This document shows positions 59,697-64,000 of a stretch of 64,000 nt of DNA, piece after piece. Below the pieces are notes generated by a model. It saw only the letters and a program-made list of their open reading frames with translations. It made no database searches and was not told where the DNA came from. Position 1 is the first letter of the stretch. Each line of letters starts with the position of its first letter. Position numbers and translations under genes: made by a program. Origin of the DNA: Desulfobacteraceae bacterium (GTDB lineage: Bacteria > Desulfobacterota > Desulfobacteria > Desulfobacterales > Desulfosarcinaceae); NCBI GenBank assembly GCA_013003715.1, contig JABDIN010000065.1, forward strand, positions 1-64,000, read 5' to 3'.

Positions 59697-60548
59697 TTAA
59701 TGGCCGTTATTCTCGGAGAAATTTTTGATCATCATCTCCCCGAGTTCCTTGGATCTCAGTGTAGCCGCTTCCACGGCATTGATCAAGGTGGTTCGCAGGC
59801 CGCCTTTTTCCAAGGTGTGTAATCCGGCAATGGCCGTGCCGCCGGGTGAGGTTACCATGTCCTTCAGTTGTCCCGGATGTGACTTGGTTTCCATGAGCAA
59901 CTGGGCGGCACCGAGTACCGTCTGAGTGGACAGACACAACGATTCCTGCCGGGACAACCCCATTTTAACCCCGGCATCCGCCAAGGCATCGATAATCAAA
60001 AAGATATATGCGGGGCCGCTTCCACTCAATCCGGTGACCGCATCCATCAGGTTGTTTTCTTTAAGGAAGATGCACTTCCCCACCGAATTAAAGATTTCCA
60101 TGGCCAGCGCGATATCTTCTTTTTGGGTATGGGCGCCGGCAGCAATGGCTGAGGCGCCCTGTTTTACGGATACGGCGACATTCGGCATCACCCGTATCAA
60201 GCGCAGATCTTTACCCAGAGCTGATTCGATGGCCGCCATGGGGACACCGGCAGCCGTGGATATTATGATTTTCGTCATATCCAGATGCGGCGCGGTCTCT
60301 TTGAGCACCGATGCCATTATCTGAGGTTTAATGGCGTAAATGATGATGTCCGACGCCTTGACGAGTTCGAGATTGTCGGTGGTGGTAGTGATCCCGTATT
60401 TGGTTTCCAACTCTTCAAGGACGTTCTCTCTGACATCTGAACAAAAAATGTTGGTTTTACGGGCTGAACCCGAGCTTAACAGCCCGCTGATAAGGGCCTG
60501 GCCCATGTTGCCGGTTCCGATGAACCCGATTTTTTTATCGTTGAGCAT
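59697..60548 (-). CDS. proC: Pyrroline-5-carboxylate reductase
   Basis: This enzyme makes L-proline from pyrroline-5-carboxylate using NAD(P)H. The 283-residue protein has the Rossmann motif GFIGTGNMGQALISGLL, the family segment IIISTAAGVPMAAIESALG and MPNVAVSVKQGASAIAAG. The C-terminal dimerisation domain shows DAVTGLSGSGPAYIFLIIDALADAGVKMGLSRQESL and VTSPGGTAIAGLHTLEKGGLRTTLINAVEAATLRSKELG. All match ProC at normal length. A sigma-70-type promoter lies upstream (60612-60640). It leads the proC-mauE-ccdA-thioredoxin run. Confidence 0.96.
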   Translation of the reverse strand: MLNDKKIGFIGTGNMGQALISGLLSSGSARKTNIFCSDVRENVLEELETKYGITTTTDNLELVKASDIIIYAIKPQIMASVLKETAPHLDMTKIIISTAAGVPMAAIESALGKDLRLIRVMPNVAVSVKQGASAIAAGAHTQKEDIALAMEIFNSVGKCIFLKENNLMDAVTGLSGSGPAYIFLIIDALADAGVKMGLSRQESLCLSTQTVLGAAQLLMETKSHPGQLKDMVTSPGGTAIAGLHTLEKGGLRTTLINAVEAATLRSKELGEMMIKNFSENNGH

Positions 60549-60611
60549 GAGTCTGTCTCCCGGTTGATGCGTGGCTGGATCCTGATTTCCATCTAATAAA
60601 TACAGTTGGTT

Positions 60612-60640
60612 ACAGTATGACCTGGTTTTGGTTTAGTCAA
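60612..60640 (-). promoter_or_regulatory. Sigma-70-type promoter of proC
   Basis: On the minus strand TTGACT (60640-60635), a 17-bp spacer and TACTGT (60617-60612) lie about 64 bp before the proC start. Spacing is ideal and both hexamers are near consensus. This and the divergent operator below account for the 60549-60873 gap. Confidence 0.5.
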
Positions 60641-60714
60641 GTAAAATATCAGCTCTGTTTATATCCGACCCCGCGATGCCGATAATTACACTTTTCGGTT
60701 GTTTTTCTATTCCC

Positions 60715-60753
60715 TTGACAGGATTTCCTTCTAATGGTTAAACCATTAGAAGG
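60715..60753 (+). promoter_or_regulatory. Promoter with perfect FadR/GntR-type operator
   Basis: TTGACA (60715-60720) is followed after 17 bp by TTAAAC (60738-60743). Overlapping the -10 is a perfect 13-bp inverted repeat, arms 60727-60739 and 60741-60753 around one base. Its centre tggttaaacca fits the FadR-subfamily form TGGTnnnACCA. The GntR gene starts at 60874, so autoregulation and control of the following oxidase genes are likely. Confidence 0.8.
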
Positions 60754-60873
60754 AGCTGCGCCATACAGCGCTTTGGTCGTTTGGAATGGTTATGGAAAAT
60801 AATGGGTCAGAGCCTATTGCAGTCGGATGGCAAAAGGTTGAAGACCATGGTTTGAAATTGAAGGTGATCCCGT

Positions 60874-61587
60874 ATGTTTCGTGCGGCAAAACAAAACAGA
60901 ATTTTCCAGGATGTGGTCGATCAGATTCAGGAGACGATATTGACCGGTAAACTGGCACCGGGAAACACGTTGCCGGCCGAGCGGGAACTCAAGGAGATGC
61001 TCCAGGTCAGCCGGGGCACCCTGCGGGAAGCGCTCAGGGTGCTGGAACAAAAGGGGTTGATCGAGATCAAGCTGGGTGTCGGCGGCGGTGCGATTGTCAA
61101 AGGCGTCGGTTACGAACAAGTGGGCGAGAGCCTGGCCTTACTTATCAGATACCAGAAGGTATCCCTGTCGCATCTGGCTGAATTCCGGAAAACAGTGGAA
61201 GGCGATGTCGCCGCCCTGGCGGCCAAGCGGGCTCAAGCGGACGATATCAAGCGATTGACGGACTTGCTCGATAAAGCCCGCGACTTCGTGGAAATGGGAC
61301 ATGCGTATGTGCCTGAATTCATAGGCGTCGACAAGGAAATACATCTGGCGATTGCGGAAATTTCCCAGAATCCGGTGTATGTATCACTCCAGCACACCGT
61401 GCACGATAACATCGATCAGTATTACGAAACCTTTCTGTCGATGAAAGAACGGGAAATGAAAGAAAATTACCAGGACCTCTGCGATATCGTCGGCGCCATC
61501 AAGAAAAAGGACAAAATCCAGGCACGCAGCATCGCCAGGGAGCATGTGCTGCGGTTTAATCACTATATGGAAGGAACGGGACATTAA
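60874..61587 (+). CDS. FadR-type GntR-family transcriptional regulator
   Basis: The 237-residue regulator has a winged helix-turn-helix at the N terminus (LAPGNTLPAERELKEMLQVSRGTLREALRVLEQKGLIEIKLGVGGGAIV) and an FCD effector-binding domain (LAEFRKTVEGDVAALAAKRA ... FIGVDKEIHLAIAEISQNPVY ... GAIKKKDKIQARSIAREHVLRF) with the usual metal-site His residues. The perfect 27-bp operator 121 bp upstream matches this subfamily. It lies 12 bp before the oxidoreductase pair and so very likely controls it. Effector unknown; a product of amino-acid or opine breakdown is a guess. Confidence 0.93.
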   Translation: MFRAAKQNRIFQDVVDQIQETILTGKLAPGNTLPAERELKEMLQVSRGTLREALRVLEQKGLIEIKLGVGGGAIVKGVGYEQVGESLALLIRYQKVSLSHLAEFRKTVEGDVAALAAKRAQADDIKRLTDLLDKARDFVEMGHAYVPEFIGVDKEIHLAIAEISQNPVYVSLQHTVHDNIDQYYETFLSMKEREMKENYQDLCDIVGAIKKKDKIQARSIAREHVLRFNHYMEGTGH

Positions 61588-61599
61588 GGATCCGCGTTT

Positions 61600-63690
61600 A
61601 TGAAACAACATAGAATCACCTCCCATCCCATCCTCGATACCCCGAAGAATCAAGTGGTGACATTCACCTGGAACGGGCAACCCATGTCGGGGTACCAGGG
61701 AGAAATGATTTCGTCGGCCCTTTTTTCCAATGATGTCAAAATATTCGGTCACCATCACAAAGATAACAGCCCCCAGGGTATTTTTTGTGCAAATGGGCAA
61801 TGCAGCCAGTGTCTGGTGATTGCCGACAATCTGCCGGTAAAATCCTGCATGACACCGCTTCATGACGGTATGAGCATCCGGAGCGTGGACGGCCTGCCCA
61901 GACTTCCGGAGGACGATACACCGGTTGCCGTTGCCGAAATACCGGTCATCGATGTGGAGGTGCTGATTCTCGGCGGCGGACCTGCCGGACTGACGGCAGC
62001 CATCGAACTCGGAAAACTGGGTATAACCACCATCATCGTGGATGATAAGGACAGGCTGGGTGGGAAACTGGTCTTGCAGACCCATAAGTTTTTCGGGTCC
62101 GTGGAAGACTCCCATGCCGGCACCCGCGGGTTCGAGATCGCGGTCCTCCTCCAGCAGGAGATCGAAACATACAAATCGGTGCGGGTGTGGTTGAACGCCA
62201 CCGTCATCGGCGTCTTTTCGGATGGTATCGTCGGTGTGGCCAGCAACGATGCCTATCGGAAAATACGGCCGGAGAAACTGCTGGTCGCCACCGGTGCCCG
62301 GGAAAAGATGTTGTCATTTCCCGGTAATTCTCTGCCGGGTGTATATGGTGCCGGGGCGTTTCAAACCCTTGTGAACAGGGATTTGGTGAAATGTTCGAAG
62401 AAAGTGCTCATCGTCGGCGGCGGCAATGTGGGATTGATTGCCGGCTATCATGCCATTCAAGCCGGCATCGAAGTCGTGGCCCTGATCGAGGCGATGCCCG
62501 AGGTCGGCGGATACAAAGTGCACGCCGACAAGCTTGTACGCCTTGGGGTACCCATTTTGACCGGACATACGGTGGTATCCGTCCAGGGCAGCGATCATGT
62601 CGAATCCGTAACCATTGCACAGCTTGATGCGAACTGGCAGGTGATCGAGAGGACGCACCGAACCTATGGGGTGGATACGGTATTGATCGCCGTGGGCCTG
62701 GCCGAGGTCAATGAGTTTTTCATCAAGGCACGGTATTTCGGCATGGATGTTTTTGCCGCCGGGGATGCCCGGGAAATCGCCGAAGCATCGGCCGCCATGT
62801 TTGCCGGGAAAATTGAAGGACTGAAGATCGCCAAGGCCTTGCAACGATATGATGGGGATATCCCCAGGGAATGGGATGAAAAAGCCGAGATACTGAAATC
62901 CAAACCCGGCCGGATTACGGAGTCCCGCGTCCCCGAACGTGAAAGCGGGGTGTTCCCTGTTTTTCATTGCACCCAGGAGGTACCGTGCAACCCCTGCACA
63001 TCGGTGTGTCCGGAGAATGTGATCCGAACTGAAAAAGACCTTATCACGGGGCTTCCTTATGTGACCGATTATGAGCAATGCAAGGGATGCATGGCCTGTA
63101 TCGCCATCTGTCCGGGACTGGCGGCGACACTGGTCGACTATCGCAAAGATCCGGAGCAGCCGATGGTTACCCTTCCCTACGAAATCCGGAGAGACAAGGT
63201 GCGAAAGGGTCAACTTGTCTTGGTGACCGATGTGGATGGCGCATGGCTTGGGCGTTACCCGGTCGAACGTGTGATTGCCAACAAGAAGAAACATCCCGGA
63301 ACGCTTCTGGTGCAGGTACGGATGGCCCGTGAAGTGGCCAAGCGGGCCGTCGGTATCTGGGTGCAGGAAAAACAGACCGATCCCTCGAAAATATACGAGC
63401 AGGGGGCATTACCCGATGACGCCGTCATCTGCCGGTGTGAGCGTGTGACAGCCGGTGAAATCCGGTCGGCGATCAGAAACGGCGTCAAGGACATGAACCA
63501 GTTGAAGGCGTTGAATCGAGCGGGTATGGGGGCGTGTGGTTCTAAAACCTGCAGACCCATGATCTGGCGCATCTTCCAGGAGGAGGGCGTGGACCTTGGG
63601 GAGGTCACGGATCGGGTGGATCGACCCTTGTTCGTGGAGGTCCCGTTGGGTATTCTGGCCGGAATCCGGAGAGGTGATACGGATGCGTAA
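61600..63690 (+). CDS. Multi-cofactor oxidoreductase, opine/sarcosine-oxidase alpha-like
   Basis: The 696-residue protein is modular. Residues 20-90 form a [2Fe-2S] ferredoxin domain (Cys63, 68, 71, 83; FCANGQCSQC). Next is a pyridine-nucleotide-disulfide-type flavoprotein (LILGGGPAGLTAA, TGAREKMLSFPGNSLPGVYGAGAFQ, LIVGGGNVGLIAG, AAGDAREIAEAS). Then come two [4Fe-4S] motifs (CNPCTSVCP; CKGCMACIAICP) and a C-terminal BFD-like [2Fe-2S] domain (CRCERVTAGEIRSAIRNG ... GACGSKTCRP). It resembles the alpha subunits of opine, hydroxyproline and sarcosine oxidases (SoxA/OoxA/HcnB), with extra ferredoxin clusters. The partner gene overlaps by 8 bp. Substrate unknown; probably an amine or imino acid. 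Confidence 0.88.
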   Translation: MKQHRITSHPILDTPKNQVVTFTWNGQPMSGYQGEMISSALFSNDVKIFGHHHKDNSPQGIFCANGQCSQCLVIADNLPVKSCMTPLHDGMSIRSVDGLPRLPEDDTPVAVAEIPVIDVEVLILGGGPAGLTAAIELGKLGITTIIVDDKDRLGGKLVLQTHKFFGSVEDSHAGTRGFEIAVLLQQEIETYKSVRVWLNATVIGVFSDGIVGVASNDAYRKIRPEKLLVATGAREKMLSFPGNSLPGVYGAGAFQTLVNRDLVKCSKKVLIVGGGNVGLIAGYHAIQAGIEVVALIEAMPEVGGYKVHADKLVRLGVPILTGHTVVSVQGSDHVESVTIAQLDANWQVIERTHRTYGVDTVLIAVGLAEVNEFFIKARYFGMDVFAAGDAREIAEASAAMFAGKIEGLKIAKALQRYDGDIPREWDEKAEILKSKPGRITESRVPERESGVFPVFHCTQEVPCNPCTSVCPENVIRTEKDLITGLPYVTDYEQCKGCMACIAICPGLAATLVDYRKDPEQPMVTLPYEIRRDKVRKGQLVLVTDVDGAWLGRYPVERVIANKKKHPGTLLVQVRMAREVAKRAVGIWVQEKQTDPSKIYEQGALPDDAVICRCERVTAGEIRSAIRNGVKDMNQLKALNRAGMGACGSKTCRPMIWRIFQEEGVDLGEVTDRVDRPLFVEVPLGILAGIRRGDTDA

Positions 63691-64000
63691 TTATGATGTG
63701 ATCGTTGTGGGCGCCGGATCGCTGGGCGTTCCCACAGCAATGGCCCTCGGGGAAATGGGGATAAAAACCCTGGTGGTGGATAAGAAACCCTCCCCCGGAC
63801 AAGGTGAGAACAAACACGCCATCGGCGGGATCCGTGCCACCCATTCAGCACCGGCCAAGATTCTTGTGGGGTTGAGATCCCTTGAAATCTTTGCCCATTG
63901 GGCGCAAATCCATGGGGATGATATCGAGTGGATGCAGGGCGGCTATCTCTTCCCTGTTTATCGATCGGCAGAGGAAACCGCCCTGAAAGGGATTCTGCCA
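63683..64000 (+). CDS. DAO-type FAD-dependent oxidoreductase, beta-like partner (3' cut by window end)
   Basis: The first 106 codons show a flavin Rossmann start (YDVIVVGAGSLGVPTAMALGEMGIKTLVVDKK) and the beginning of a D-amino-acid-oxidase-like (DAO) domain (HAIGGIRATHSAPAKI ... MQGGYLFPVYRS). This is the catalytic subunit type (SoxB/OoxB/HcnC) that pairs with the preceding alpha-like subunit. The genes overlap by 8 bp. The frame is open to base 64000, so the gene continues past the window. Confidence 0.88.
   Translation, partial: MRNYDVIVVGAGSLGVPTAMALGEMGIKTLVVDKKPSPGQGENKHAIGGIRATHSAPAKILVGLRSLEIFAHWAQIHGDDIEWMQGGYLFPVYRSAEETALKGILP

Noticed and set aside
1-64000. tRNA, rRNA, riboswitch or insertion-sequence transposase
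   Set aside because: No conserved tRNA T-loop/acceptor pattern, rRNA segment, known riboswitch core or transposase motif was seen by eye; tRNAscan and Rfam searches would settle it.

Overview
The window looks like chromosome of a sulfate-reducing deltaproteobacterium, most likely Desulfobacterales (Desulfosarcina-like); the taxon is an inference. The evidence is a complete Hmc transmembrane redox complex (16-heme cytochrome HmcA to HmcF), a complete Tmc complex (TmcA to TmcD), heme-containing sensor kinases, a 2-oxoacid:ferredoxin oxidoreductase, class III (oxygen-sensitive) ribonucleotide reductase and a PrpE-type acyl-CoA synthetase. No rRNA, tRNA, CRISPR array, transposase or phage gene was recognised.

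Layout. 1-1.6 kb: 3' part of a hybrid histidine kinase that is visibly more A+T-rich than the rest. 1.9-6.6 kb: a minus-strand mlaE-F-D-C-A lipid-transport operon. Its ATPase carries a degenerate GGDEF-like domain, and the 3' end of mlaA is followed by an 89-bp-period tandem array of copies of its own tail-coding segment. 6.7-15.1 kb: a Cys-rich unknown protein, a GntR regulator beside a two-gene 2-oxoacid oxidoreductase, an orphan dCache-HAMP sensor, an HD-domain protein and two unknown membrane-associated proteins. 15.8-23.1 kb: a signalling cluster (c-type-heme sensor kinase, REC-kinase, REC, REC-PAS-kinase with degenerate GGDEF, cNMP-binding-PilZ protein). 23.1-26.5 kb: FAD-linked oxidase, sirtuin, glutaminase. 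26.5-32.4 kb: a Tll0287-like heme kinase and NtrC-type regulator, followed by a sigma-54-type promoter and a YeiH-family transporter.

33.3-49.3 kb is the energy core: two divergent Rrf2 regulators, hmcABCDEF (43-residue HmcD included), an unknown protein, a universal stress protein, a lone receiver, a REC-PAS-PAS kinase, then tmcD-C-B-A. The rrf2 promoter contains two adjacent IscR-type-1-like boxes arranged as a perfect 21-bp inverted repeat. Hmc and Tmc are both thought to pass electrons from periplasmic cytochromes to the cytoplasm, so regulators and sensors here plausibly match electron flux to redox state.

49.4-64 kb: lone receiver, YbaK, DUF1287 protein, PrpE-like synthetase, nrdG/nrdD (with paired NrdR boxes), ChaN-like lipoprotein, a proC-mauE-ccdA-thioredoxin minus-strand cluster, and a FadR-type regulator with a perfect 27-bp operator in front of an opine/sarcosine-oxidase-like two-gene system cut by the window end.

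The most unusual items are the mlaA tail-cassette array (differences in one copy are all synonymous), the MlaF-GGDEF fusion, the paralogous REC-kinases in which one H-box has lost its histidine and a second has appeared after inserted PAS domains, and the heme kinase/NtrC/sigma-54/transporter unit with a GAFTNA loop.
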